Part shown: positions 12,246-23,500 of the stretch, in pieces
Position numbering within the stretch: the stretch's first letter is position 1
How the letters are laid out: each line of letters begins with the position of its first letter
Source: Eonycteris spelaea
Taxonomy: Eukaryota; Chordata; Mammalia; Chiroptera; Pteropodidae
DNA length: 64,000 nucleotides
Reading direction: 5' to 3'
Assembly: GCA_003508835.1 (NCBI GenBank)
Contig: PUFA01000077.1
Coordinates: 6,338,001 to 6,402,000, forward strand
Notes under the pieces: model-generated
What the model was told of the DNA's origin: nothing
Databases searched by the model: none
The model's input: the letters and a program-made list of their open reading frames with translations, nothing else
Program-made: the position numbers and the translations under genes

Positions 12246-13879
12246 AGAATGGAGTCCTGACTAGTGCCTGTTCGTCAGCCTTGAAAATAATTTTCCAGAA
12301 ATCACTGGTCTTCTTGAGTGTTTTTTTACCTTTATCAATGGGTCTTCTACGTCTCGCTCCCTCTGTCATTCTGCTCATACCCTATAGCCAGACTCTTGTG
12401 ACAAAGTCATCTCACTATTCATCTCACCACTCTTTTCCTCTAGACAGTGATTCTCTTAAAAGCAACTCACAATACAATAGAGAGTCATCTGGGTAAACCT
12501 AAGCAGATTTTTCTATGGGTCTTATTTTTCTGTCTATGCACAAAGCTCATGAGAGCAAGAACATGTCTCCCAGTCTAAGCAGACTTTTCGAACATTGTGT
12601 AATTTAGCAAATGATAATAACCCGCCATCTTCAGTTATTACTGCTCCAAATACATTAGTCGCAGACACTGGGTCTTCAGTTCAAAGAAATCATTAATGAT
12701 GACAAAAGGATTGGGGGAGAAAGCACAAGGCAAAAAAAGTAGTTTTCAGTTTTCAGAATTGGCTAGGAGACTGTATTATAGTACCTTGGAAAATGTAATC
12801 TCTTGGCCACGATTCTGTTGGCTTTAGAGCAATGTTTGTCAAAGTTATCTGTGGACCCTGGTCTGTGGACGTGTTCTTGGGGATTCAAAGTGTTCCTAGT
12901 AGGCTTTTTAAATAGTATAGTTAATGCTGATAATAACTTAAAAACTAATATAGAGCACATTGGATAACCAGGATGACCAAGGGCTAGCACATGATGTTAA
13001 TGCCTGCATTTGTATGTCTGTTTATGATTGTATGCATATGCTGAATGGACATAATCTAATTGTTGCAGGCTAATGATAAAAGAACAAAGAACAGAGGGAG
13101 GTTTAATATAAAAACCATGCCTCTTAGCCAAGAGAAGTCCCAACTGTATTACAGGGAGTCCTACGAACAAAAGTTTCTCAGTAGTTTGGGTAGAGAAAGA
13201 TGATAAAACTAAGAAGTCACACACCACATTGTAACTTAGACATGCTGCAGCTCAAGAGAAAGCACAGCATAGCGATCAGAAGGGTTTTTACATTGAGTGT
13301 GACCGTTTAATCTCAGTAAGATAATGCTGTCTATTACACTAACTCAATAGCATGCATTTACACGTCATTGACTTGTATTTTACTTGGATTTAATTTGGTA
13401 AATTTGTTTTGATCATGCAGCTGCTTCAAAACTCCAAGCCTCATACATATTAAGTTTGAACATATTCAAATCACTGTCTAATGCAAATAATATGATTTTT
13501 TTTTTGTCCCTTAAAAAGGTTTTGTATTTATTTACTTAGAAACACAGTCTTGGAACATATTCATTCCTGGTGCGCATGTTAAATTTCATTAGTATTTCCT
13601 AAAGTATCATAGTGGCCATATTGTAACATTATAGTCTCCATTTTAAGACACTGTTACAGGGACACTATTGGGAACATAAGCTCCATTCCTAGATTATGTT
13701 TTTCTATGAGTTGCAAATATTATAGCAAATATTTTCCAGGGAAAACTTCCCTGCTCAGAAGTAATGCCTGCCGATGACATTTTCAGACTGCAGGGGTGTG
13801 GACGGTCCAATGTGACAAGTCCCGTGAGAGAGGCCGGTCATACCTATGATTTGGAGAGGAAGAAAAAAAAAGTGCTTAC

Positions 13880-14001
13880 AGGCTGATGGGCCTCGGGCTC
13901 ACCGGTCCCTGACAGGTGGATGACAGGCTGTACGGCTGCCGAGGGTTGGGTGTCTCCTTTGGGTAGTTGTCGACTGCTTCTGACAGGGAGTAAGACTGGC
14001 T
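13880..14001 (-). CDS. ANXA13: ANXA13 isoform-b-specific exon, 122 bp, apparently frameshifted
   Basis: The acceptor ends TTCAG at 14002 and the donor GTAAGC begins at 13879. The first eight residues read SQSYSLSE, like human ANXA13b (SQSYTLSE). After that the continuous frame diverges, but moving one base gives segments such as QLPKGDTQPS, VQPVIHLS and GEPEAHQP, which line up with human QLPKGDSQPS, VQPLSHPS and GEPEAPQP. The exon is therefore one G short: GAAGCAGT is seen around 13975-13982 where GAAGGCAGT is expected, giving 122 bp instead of 123. Included as it stands, the exon would put the annexin core out of frame. Skipping it (isoform a) leaves the protein intact. A sequencing or assembly error is the main alternative. 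Confidence 0.88.
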
Positions 14002-15109
14002 CTGAAGATTCAAAAGAGAAATATATAAAAATGCTGCATCACTCACAAAAAGCCAGTTGCCCCATGGGGTCGACTTTTGAGGGATAAATGTCCTCCTAAC
14101 TCCCAATGCAGGGGCAAAATATTGTTCTTGATGTCATCTGCATCGATCAGGAGTATTTAAAGTAGATTTTCGTTTCTCTGAAAGCTATTCTTGAATGGAA
14201 GGATCATAATCTTGGCTAGTATAGAAATGTTACTTGCAGATGGTTTAAAAAATAACACCTCTCCAAAGAAGATATGTGTAGGTTTGCAACCGTCTGAGTG
14301 CAAATTTAATTTATACCGAAAGAAAAAACAGTATGAAGGAAGTTACAGTTTACAGAAAATTTTGGAGTTTATTCGCTTTGCTGCTAGTGTACACACATAA
14401 ATCATTCTGGCGTGGGAAGCTACAGTAGGTGCAGCAAAACCTTAATAAAATTCTTATTGTAACAGCCTTCACTATGCATTTTTAAATGTAAAACATTACG
14501 CTTTACTCTGACCTGCCTTATGCAGAGATGGTTCTAAATGGTAGTGTTTTAGTTCATTTTTAGGCGTTAATTGTTTATAGATATGCTATTTAGGCTAGCC
14601 TAGACATTTCAGAAGAAAAGTAAAATATCGAGTCCAGTTCATGGGTATTTGAAAGTATCTGGATGTTTGATGCTTAAATAATACTGGAATGTTTTCACCT
14701 TTCAATCCAAGTTATATAGCCCTGTGAGAGTATTTTTATCTTGGTCTGTTGATATTTATCAAGAACTTGAAGTTTTGTGCAACTTTGCTGCAAATGACCA
14801 ACTTCGTCATATATTCACAAATACATATTAACCATTTTGCTCTCTGCAAGGCGCTGTGGAATTCCTTGTTTTAAACACTTTTTTTAGCCCTTCCTCGGAG
14901 ATTTTTCATTAATGGAGAAAAAAACATATTCCAAATGCATTTTAAAAGCATGGTATGCTGTTATGAAAACCAGTAATAAAGGGTAATAATCATAATGATA
15001 AAGTATAAAAGTATCGATCATGATTTCATAGTTTAACTTGCTCCATAGTCTAACCAAATTAAAACTTTGATTCCCAAAGGCAATAAATACTTACATGACG
15101 ATTGCCCAT
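13880..15109 (-). CDS. ANXA13: ANXA13 (annexin A13), 5' end only: exon 1 plus isoform-b exon
   Basis: ANXA13 is an annexin: a calcium-dependent phospholipid-binding protein, expressed mainly in intestinal and kidney epithelium and anchored to membranes by N-myristoylation of Gly2. Two isoforms are known. Isoform a joins MGNRH directly to the annexin core, and isoform b inserts a 41-residue segment and is tied to apical vesicle transport. Only the start of the gene is in this window. Exon 1 (15095-15109) encodes MGNRH and ends at a GTAAGT donor. The b-exon (13880-14001) begins SQSYSLSE after a pyrimidine-rich TTCAG acceptor and ends at GTAAGC. No annexin repeat is encoded here; the core exons must lie beyond the left edge. 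Identity rests on the myristoylation leader, exon order, phase-0 splicing and the close match of the b-segment to human ANXA13b recalled from memory. Confidence 0.9.
14002..15094 (-). other. ANXA13: ANXA13 intron between exon 1 and the b-exon
   Basis: A 1.09-kb AT-rich intron bounded by GTAAGT (minus strand, 15094) and TTCAG (14002). A 69-aa plus-strand open frame at 14191-14400 has no recognisable family and looks like chance. No repeat was recognised. Confidence 0.75.
15095..15109 (-). CDS. ANXA13: ANXA13 coding exon 1 (MGNRH, myristoylation leader)
   Basis: On the minus strand the codons ATG GGC AAT CGT CAT are followed at once by a perfect GTAAGT donor (bases 15094-15089). The five residues MGNRH are the exact N-terminus of human annexin A13. 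Gly2 is the known myristoylation acceptor. The exon ends in phase 0, which allows splicing either to the b-exon or directly to the next core exon. The exon is far too short to stand out as an open frame; it was found by searching for the leader. The 5'UTR continues above 15109, but its extent cannot be seen. Confidence 0.92.
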
Positions 15110-15240
15110 TTTCGTTTTTCTGAGATAGTTTTTCTGTATTTCATTAAGAGATCAGTTCTTCTAAAGGCCAAGTTGATAATGGTTTCCCAGGACATAATAT
15201 CTCTAGAGTTTAATAAGTAACTTTGGCATTGAATTTGAAT
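15110..15240 (-). promoter_or_regulatory. ANXA13: Presumed ANXA13 5'UTR and proximal promoter
   Basis: This is the stretch immediately 5' of the ANXA13 ATG on the minus strand. It is AT-rich and has no CpG island, which fits a tissue-restricted gene. A CAAAGTTAC element (plus-strand GTAACTTTG, 15217-15225) resembles half of an HNF4-type site, plausible for an intestinal gene but weak on its own. No convincing TATA box or initiator could be fixed, so the transcription start is unknown. Confidence 0.35.
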
Positions 15241-15899
15241 ACATTGTTGGAAATGGAGAGGGAGTGGCCATAGCTACAAAGGAGCTCAACCTGTCCTAGC
15301 CGTCTGTCTTGGTAGGCCATCTTTTTTTAAAAAATATTTATTAATCAATCAAGTGTAGGCTTTTTAAGTCGAATAACTTATTTACGACAAAAGGGCTAAC
15401 CCTGTCTCACTTCCGGATTATCGAAAGAGTTATTCCTTTTTTATTCTGGTGTTCATTTAACATTTCATACTTTGTACTAATGAAAGCATTAACCAAACAA
15501 GATTGAAAAATTTTCCTATTTTACTGACATCCCTATCATTAGTACAGAGACTCTTTTGGGGGGCTAACTGAGTTATACTAACATCATTTTTATAATTGAA
15601 CTGGTTTTTAAATTGAAAAGTAATATGTGCCAGTGGTAAAATTTTTTTCTAGTGATATGAAACAGTATCATGAAACGCAAGCCTATTGACCTTGCAGGTT
15701 CTCTCTCTGTGGTTTCTTGTGAATCCTTTCAGAAACGGTACATAGACACAGCCATTTCTGTCTGTCTCTCTATTTGTCAGTCTCTGTCTGTTTATCTAAC
15801 TAGCTATCTACCTATGGATAGCCTGTTTTTTCTTCAACAAATTAGTTTATACGATGCATTTTACTCTATGCTTGGTAAGCTGTGTATGTTCTAAATAGA

Positions 15900-16930
15900 C
15901 ACATGTCACGGACACATTATTTTTTCCAGTGGCCGCTTGGTAGTTTATTATGGGAACAAACCAAACCTTATTTCATCAACCCACTATTCAAGGTAGGTCA
16001 TTTAGGTTTTTGTGGTTTCCTGTGTGAATCTTTGCATATGTGTCCGTATTTATCTGTCGAAAACAAATCTTAGACTACAGTTGCTGGCCAAAGAGTATAC
16101 GCGTTTAAAATGCCAATAGATGTTGCCAAGTTGTCCTTTGCACAGACAAAAATGCTGAACCATCCTCAAAGGCCAGCTTATCCACGATGCAGAGCTTCAA
16201 AAGACAAACGTGTATCCCTGCATTTTGATGTAACAAGATGTCAGTGCTCATCTCCCCACACACTGGCCGACACTAGACTATCAAAGTTTTTCATTTCTGC
16301 CAATTTCAAAGACGAAAAATGATTGTCTCACTATTTAACATACATTCTTTTCCTCTGATATTCTTAAAATGATATATTCCATTCCTTAAAAGCCATTTGC
16401 ATGAATTTTTTGTGTGGTCTGCTTATGTCCTTTCTTTTTATTTTGAGTTAGTCATCTTTTCATGACTTATTTGTAACAAAACGTGGTTTCATAAGATCTA
16501 GTCTTTTGTCACGTGTAACAATTATCTTTCCCCAATTTGTTGTGTGTCTTTTGTTTCAGCATGTTTTGAATGTGTATGTGTGTGAAGAAAGTGTTAGTTT
16601 ATGTATTTAAATATATGATCCTTTTCTTCCTTGGCTTGTTTGGAAAAACATTTCTGCACTAAGATGATTAAAACTTCTTGTGCATTTTCTTCATATTGTT
16701 GCAATGACTTCATTTTTTAAGGCTCACATCTTCGATTCCTTTGGAATTGATTTTGATGTAGAGTAAGGAAGCAATGGATTCAGCTTGGATTTGTTTTTTC
16801 AATCTATCCTAGATAATTAATAAACAATTCATCTTTCTTCTGGTCTAAGACGCCATCTTTATTTTACGCCAGAATTCCCATGTAATAGTATCGAAATTCT
16901 GATACGTTTATTCAATTCTGATTGTATATA
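15900..16930 (-). repeat. Decayed L1ME-type LINE fragments (antisense)
   Basis: Shows antisense L1 landmarks: GGCCAAAGAGTATACGCGTT, TTTCTGCCAATTTC, then ATTCCTTTGGAATTGATTTT and GAAATTCTGATACGTTTATT. Old copy with no intact frame. Similar sequence may begin near 15450. Confidence 0.65.
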
Positions 16931-17124
16931 TTCATTCTTTTTGTTCTTTAACCTTTACCTGTTGAAAGCCTTGGATGTTCTAATGGCCGGACTGTTGACA
17001 GTGGGCAAGATGGCTATGAATTGTCTCTTCCTCGAATTGCAGTCCAGTGGAGGAGCTATCCAAGAAACAAAGCATCACAAATTGTTGTCTGGCTATGAAG
17101 ATAATAAACAGGATGCTGTGATAG

Positions 17125-17126
<2 letters not shown>

Positions 17127-17167
<41 letters not shown>
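17127..17167 (+). repeat. (GT)n microsatellite
   Basis: About 20 uninterrupted GT units. They generate spurious Cys-Val open frames on either side. Confidence 0.95.
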
Positions 17168-17169
<2 letters not shown>

Positions 17170-18424
17170 ATTTAGTTTAAATAGAGATCGTGTTCTTCAT
17201 GGAACTAACATTTCAGCTGAGAAACAAAGGAGGAGAAGGAGCCCATCATTTGAAAAGAAAAAGCATTCTAAATCAGTTCGTTCTAAGATCGGTCATAGGA
17301 AAGAGCTTTGTATGGTAGAAGAAATGAGGGATGGTCAGATTGGAGTCTACCGTGTGCCAGGCAGGATGCTAGGTGGTGGAAATATGGTGGGAAGCAAGAC
17401 AAAACTGCCCTCTGGAAACTGACAGTGGAATGGTGAAGAAGACCGCAAAAAATCGTAAGTGAATAACTAATGCTTTGACCCTTCAGATTATTTTCTTCAG
17501 TGTCTAATTTGTGCTCTAGAGTTCACTGTCACTTTTTCCCAGCCCCAGACTTCTCAGAGCCAAGTCCTCTCCGCCCTACCTCGGTGCTGGCTTCAGAACA
17601 AAGTTCTGCATCACTAACCCCTCCTGGAGACATCTCTCTCCCTCCCTTCCTCTTCTGCCCCAGGCTGTTGAAGCTCAAAGTTCAGGAGGAACAGAACAAT
17701 TTGATGTGAGGTGTTCTATGTGGAGATAAGTTGTGTTCCGGGGTTCTGAGTTACTGAGCACAGGAAATGCGTAAAGAAGAGATATGCATCGTTTATGGCT
17801 CCAGGGAGGTGAAAGATACAAAGCTTAGAGGCTAGCTAAGAACCTGACACACTTTTTTACTTTTCTAGACCACCACCGCCAAAGCCACCTCTTGATTATT
17901 TAAATTTTCCCCTAGTCGAGTTTAGATTCGACTGAAACGTCATATCCTGCTGTCACCTCCTGTTTTGTTCCTTCCCCAGTTGGCTGGCTATGTAGGAAGG
18001 TGGCTGGGATCATTCTAAGCAGTGGCAGGGGTAGCAAGGGGAATTCCTGTGAACCCGGGTCATTTCTGGGAGGATGTCATGGCTGGAGGCCCAGAAGGGA
18101 GAAGAAGAACTGCCTGGGAGAGAAGAGTGAGAAGACACGATGGGAGAAGAGATGGCACACGAAGAGTCGTGGGAGGGGTTCAGCGTTTTTTACATCGCTA
18201 TACGTATATAGTGATTCTAAGTTATCACAGGTGCTGTGTAATCTCTTCCTGAACTGGACTGGACCTGTTTATTCACAGCTCTTGGGTTCTGGTCATTCTC
18301 CATGGGATGATGCTGTAGCCAAAGCACTCATTTCCTTCTCACTTTACGGGTCTCGATGGCAAGTCAAAACTCAGTCTCATCAGAGTCTTCCCTTCTGTAC
18401 TGTCCACCAAGGTTAAGTTTCCAA

Positions 18425-18885
18425 CACTTCTTAAAAACGTTATGTATACATCTGTCAGGGGGTAAATCATATTTCCCTGAAAGACACGTTGCGATCCTAC
18501 CCCTCGGTACCTGTGAATGTGACTTTGTTTGGGAAAAAGAGTCTGCAGACGTAACCAAATTAAGATGAGGTCATGAGAGCGAGCCTGAACCCATGAAAGG
18601 AAAATGCCGTGCGAAGACACAGACACAAGGGAGAAGGTCACAATGACCGAGACAGGTATCAGAGTGAATCAGTTGCAAGCCAAGGAACATCAAGGACTGA
18701 TGGCCGCTACCACATGCCAGGAGGAGGCAGGGAACGAGTCTCTTCTATAGGTTTCAGGGGGAGACCGGTTCTGCCGACATCTTCATCTTGGACTTCTGGC
18801 CTCCAGAACTGTGAGACAATACATTTCTGTTGTTTTAATCTACCCAATTTGTGGCACTTTGTTAAGGCAGCCCCCAAAACCAACA
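18425..18885 (+). repeat. MLT1 solo LTR (ERVL-MaLR, sense)
   Basis: Shows the MLT1 order: CCTGTGAATGTGACTTTGTT, AAATTAAGATGAGGTCATGA, CTTGGACTTCTGGCCTCCAG, AACTGTGAGACAATACATTT and TTTGTGGCACTTTGTTA. An old solo LTR; no internal retroviral genes are attached. Open frames within it are not meaningful. Confidence 0.85.
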
Positions 18886-19744
18886 CCACATCAAAACCAG
18901 AAACAAACAAACAAACTTTAAAAACCTCACCAGGTGCTCTGATACTGGTAACAAATACGTTATGCTGTGTGATTGGCATTTAATGAAATTTCCATTTAGA
19001 AATACTTTGGGGAAAATCTCAAATTATATGATAATAAGACCATCAGTATTTCAGATTGTTTTGCAGCCATACAGCATTCAAAACCACAAAAGCACACAGA
19101 TGCCGATGTTCTAAATAAAACAGGCAAGTTGAACACTTGCCTAATATCTGTTTCCGTAGGAAGAATTAATAACATTTCACTTATTTAGTGTAACTTAGAC
19201 AGAATCCGAAAATTATAGTTGATATTTGGACTGATATTTTCCCCTACATAAACGAAAGCAAAAATGGTAATATTTTGTTACGTTTGTTTATAACTTTTTT
19301 CCCTCCACATTAGTTAATCAAATTCTCAAGAGCAGAGACAGGCCTATTGTTTGACATGCCCCCACGGTGTCTGCATGCAATGGCGGCTTAATAAAAGTTG
19401 TTGCTTGACTACGACAAAATGACTAAAATCTGGAATAAATGGTTATCGTTGCTGCAAACAACTGCATTTCTACACCCCTATATTTTTCTAGCAGTAAAAA
19501 CCCTGAAAATAACACATTTCGTCTTGCAAACCTAAAAACCCAAATCTCACAAAACAGAAAGCCTTCTTAACTCAGCGACTGACTAACAGTGCGTAGTGTG
19601 TATTTGTCACATATGTGTCACTGTGCTAGGCTGGGGGCGTTCAAAAACTCTAGGACACAGTTCCTGCCCTTGCCATGTCAGGTGCTTATGCTCTAGTTGG
19701 GGACATAAAGCGTCCATATAAGAAAACCGCCTTGATTTAATGTA

Positions 19745-19925
19745 TGTTGTGGCAGAAGTCTCATAGCACTGGGAGAGCGAAGACCTGGGTTTTTGGCTGG
19801 TCTCTGCTGCCACTCAGGAGTGTCGTCACATCAGTCACACTCTCTCTGGTTCTTGGGTTTCCACTGCGTAAAATGCATGGGTTAGAGTTCATCTCTGCCT
19901 TTACTTCCAGACCTCAACTGCTATG
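19745..19925 (+). repeat. MIR SINE (sense, diverged)
   Basis: Segments AAGACCTGGGTTTTTGGC, CACTCTCTCTGGTTCTTGGG and GCGTAAAATGCATGGG follow the MIR core order. Confidence 0.6.
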
Positions 19926-19939
19926 AACAATTGGATGTA

Positions 19940-20310
19940 GGAAGATAAATTGGGACTCTTTTGGTTGCAAAAGCTAGACTCACAATAACTTAAGAAAACA
20001 AGAAATGTATTGGCTCACATAAGTGGAAAAGGTAATCACCTTCGGCATAGCTGGATCCCGTTACTCAAAATATGTCCCCAGGATCCACTCTCTCTCTCTC
20101 CTTTTCTCAGTTCTACTTTCTCCCCTCTCAAAGGGAACCCCGCTCGTAAAGGCAAGATGGCTGCCAGCAGAGCCACATATTCACCCTTGCAATTCCAAAA
20201 CCGGTGAAAAGGCAATGAGAGTGTTTCTATCCCCTAAGTTTGAACACACATCCTGGTCTGAGTCTCTGACTCAAACGGGGACTCATGCTCATCGCTGAAC
20301 GGGCCACCAT
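19940..20310 (+). repeat. Ancient mammalian repeat, family not named
   Basis: Segments like TTTTGGTTGCAAAAGCTAG, ATTGGCTCACATAAGTGG and GGCAAGATGGCTGCCAGCAG recall a common mammalian interspersed repeat whose name I cannot fix. It explains the open frames on the plus strand here. Confidence 0.5.
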
Positions 20311-20929
20311 AGCTGGGGGGAGGTTGTGAGGACCAGCTTTCAAGGCACCTCTAGGGCTGAGGGGGGAGCCACGCACACACGAACCATGTGGTCCAAGAGT
20401 GGAGGAGGGTGGTTGTCCAGGAAAAAAATGGGTGCTCTTCATCAAAGAAGGGAGAGTGGATGGTAGGCTGGTCAAGACAAGAGATGTCCACTGCAGAAGG
20501 GCAAAAGAAGCTGCATAAGGAAGCAAAAAGAGAAAAGGGAGAGATGATGGGGATGGGAAGAGAAGGTGGAAACAGTAGCCCAGTGTGTTTGGAGCCCACT
20601 CAAAGGCCGAGACTTGGCATTGGAGCCAAGCGAAGCCACGTGCCCGCTCTGCTCTGGGAGCCTGCACGCCGGCACGGTTTCTGTGCCTCCTCCCGACTGA
20701 CTGGCCTGCGTTCAGACACGTTCGATAGCTGCCCATGCACCCATGCAGTGTCCCCCTCCTAACGTCTCGGTGGAGCTTGTCCTTGAGAGCTTAGCTTCAG
20801 TGCTGGCTGGTGGACGGGTCCTTCTGTGAATGTGAACCACCGCTTTGGCCACGCTGCAGAATTTCAGGGCCCAGCATTCATTGAATCGCGCATACGTATC
20901 GGTTGCTGAGTGAGAAGTGTTGTAACACT

Positions 20930-21760
20930 GTGCTAGGTAGCATGGAGCAGAAGAAGGAAAGTATAAAACAGGGTGCTTGCCCTCCAAGCACTTAAAATTT
21001 ATTTGTAGGGCATAGATATTCAAAAAGTACAATTGGAAGCCAGGATCTAATCACGGTACTAAATGACTATTATAGACGAGGCGTGTTACGGAAGTTGGGA
21101 AAGAAGAAATGGTGGAATGAGGAAGGACTGAGGAAGACTTTGTGAGGTATAGGCCTTACCCTGGGAGTTCTGGGGCGGCAAGAATTTGAAAGGGCTGTGG
21201 GAAGGACGTAGAGAGGTTGGCATTGGAAGTGGCAAATGCCATTTGGGGAATGATCAGGAGGCGACCAGGAGTGTGGTGTGTGGAGGGGAGTGGGTGAGCT
21301 GAGGAGACTTGGGAAGCTAATTTCGATGAGAATGCTTGACCTTGCAGAGGCAAAGGGGAAACTAACAAGGCACCCAGGGTTTCAAGGGGGGAGGGTGGGT
21401 GACTGGGATTTGGTGCTGGTGTCTTCAGCAAGGAGGCAACCGAGAACAGAGCTACTCTGGAGGGGAAGGCGGAAGCTGAGATGCCAGAAAATGCCAGAAG
21501 GTCTGCGAAGGGAAGCGTTCGGAGCACAGGAGGAGGAAGAGGACCTGGGCTTGGCTGGGAAGTCAGGGATAGAGCCATATGGAGGTGCCACCCATGCGGA
21601 GGATGCCAGAGTCTTTCGAGACAGTGCAGAGGTGGGGCACACAGGGGGACGATTGGTGGCCGAGGATGGGGCCTGGAAAGCCTGTTTACTTAGAGGGTCA
21701 TCAGAAGAAAGAGACTGTCAGAAAAGTCAGAAGGTTTATTGGGGAAAGTAATGAAACAAG
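20930..21760 (+). repeat. Likely copy of the unassigned ancient repeat family
   Basis: Begins with the family's TAACACTGTGCTAGGTAGC-type head and continues purine-rich and GC-rich. A 157-aa plus frame (21278-21751) and antisense frames lie inside and are by-products of composition. The 3' half is too diverged to be certain. Confidence 0.4.
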
Positions 21761-22309
21761 GTAGAACTAGCGCCTGTGTGATGCTGCGGATGCTGGCTGC
21801 CCTCCCCAGGTGAGCCCGCACCTGCTGCATGGGTTTTGTTTGGACCCCTGCTGACACATTCTCACCGTGTGGACTCAGACTTCTCTCCTCTTCACCTTTC
21901 TATATCCAGAGGCTTGTATGGTACTTGCCACACGGAAATAATGGTGCCTGACTTACAAAAGGTATTTGTCGAGTGAGTGACTGAGAACGATGAATTCTTT
22001 AGAAAACCATCATTGGTCAGATTTTGTTATGCTGAACTCCAAGGGATATAAACATTTCTTGAGCAGGGATTTAATTCATGCAGGTAGTCCTTAAATAAAT
22101 GGATAATTTGGATGGAAAAAGTGTGTGCGTGTGCATGTGTGTGTGCGTACACAGGTTTTTCTCACTTTAAGCAAATGCAAGTTAGGAAGGCTGGGCGTCT
22201 CACCTATTGACCCCAAAATGAATGGGTATATGTGTTAAGTGATCCTGTAATTCTTAAATTATTTTTCATTGAAGGAGATTCATTAGTGCATTCTAACCCG
22301 CTGTTTACT

Positions 22310-23500
22310 TAAGGAATTACATTAATTAAACGGATAATTTATTGCGTGTCCACTACGGGCCAGATGCTCCACTGAACCCTGGGGGTTGGGGATTGGTGGT
22401 GACAGGGCCAAGTCTGGGCCCTGGTGGAACTTACGTTCTGATAGGAGAAACAGAGAGACTAGACGAAGACACAAACAGTAATTAAAGACTGTGAAAGGTG
22501 TGAGGCCGTGATGGAGAAACAAGCAGGGCGATATGAAGGTGAGCAATTGGGGAGGCCAACTAGGAAGGGGCAAGGGGGTGAGGCCTGATGAACAGACTCA
22601 GCCTCTGAAGAGTTAGATAAGGCGTTGCTTTCAGGCCAGAAAAAGGGGGCCCTGCCATCGAAAGACTTTGGTACATTCGGATGACAGAAAAGGTGTCAGA
22701 ATGGCAGCTGGATGGGGGAATAAGTGGGATCAGAGTGGAGAGGCAGCAGCGGGTCAGCCAGGCCTTGGAGGCTATGGCGAGGGATTTGGAGTTTACCTGG
22801 AGAAAACTGTGAAATCACGATGGAATTTTAGATGACAGAGCTGTGCATTCTGGTTTAGGGTTTAAAAAGATTGCCCTAGGTGTGTGTATGTGATGGATTA
22901 AACGGTGGCAGCGCAGAAGAAAAGAGGCAGGTTGAGAGGCTTCTGCAGCGAAGCCAGCGAGCGGCGCAGGGGGCTTGGGTGCATAGATTTGGAAGTGGAG
23001 CCAGGAAGATTTGCAGAAAGATTGTGGGGACGGAGGACAAAGGAAAATTAAGGGTGTCTCTTCCAGATCTGCGACTCAGGCTCCTGAATAGAAGGCAGAG
23101 CCACTTAACTGAGCGGAGGAAGAGGTCAGAATGAGGGGTATCAAGATTTTTGGCTTTGATCGTGTTAAATGTGAGGGGTTTATTGGATACCGGGTGATGC
23201 CATTACACTGGCAGTTGGTTTTGAAGAATGCCTGGATAGAGATACCTTTGGGAGTCATCAGCATATATGTAAGTCATAAGCTGGATGGGGATTACCGATG
23301 GAGAGTGTAAAGATAGAGGAGAGGAGAGACGAGGACCCAGGACTGAACCGCAGGTGTGCCAATGCTTACCTGGGGATGGAGGAAGAGGAGGAGACAGCAA
23401 AGGAGGCAGAGAAGGAGCAGCAAGTAATAACAGAGGAAAAATGGAAGAATGCAGTATCCAGAAAGGCAAGAGAATGTATCGAGAAGGATAGTAGTTAACT
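22310..23500 (+). repeat. Long copy of the unassigned ancient repeat family
   Basis: In order: a GGGCCAGATGCTCCACTGAA head, GGTGGAACTTACGTTCTG, TAAAAAGATTGCCCTAG, GGGAGTCATCAGCATATATG and a purine-rich CAGCAAAGGAGGCAGAGAAG end. This order is familiar from a mammal-wide interspersed repeat. At about 1.2 kb it is the longest copy in the window. I could not assign its class by eye. Confidence 0.6.

Larger units (their letters stand above)
1..13879 (-). other. ANXA13: ANXA13 intron downstream of the isoform-b exon (runs off left edge)
   Basis: This stretch lies 3' of the isoform-b exon on the minus strand. I looked on that strand for the next expected ANXA13 exon, which in isoform a begins with residues AKASSPQGF, and did not find it, so the whole stretch is read as intron continuing past base 1. 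The first 1.5 kb is relatively GC-rich with a 13-G run at 921-933. The rest is AT-richer and carries MIR, L2, L1, MER20 and MER5 remnants listed separately. Stretches 1-2015, 2261-3338, 5826-7075 and 12246-13879 show nothing else I can name. Assigning it to ANXA13 assumes that the gene order is conserved. Confidence 0.7.

Noticed and set aside
16941..17422. Frames containing runs of Cys-Val
   Set aside because: Direct translation of the (GT)n microsatellite.
18609..18983. Frames of 124 aa (plus) and 90 aa (minus)
   Set aside because: They lie in and past an MLT1 LTR, which does not encode protein.
21278..21751. A 157-aa plus-strand open frame with a 140-aa frame on the opposite strand
   Set aside because: Purine-rich, overlapping frames on both strands, no domain, and it falls in a likely repeat copy.
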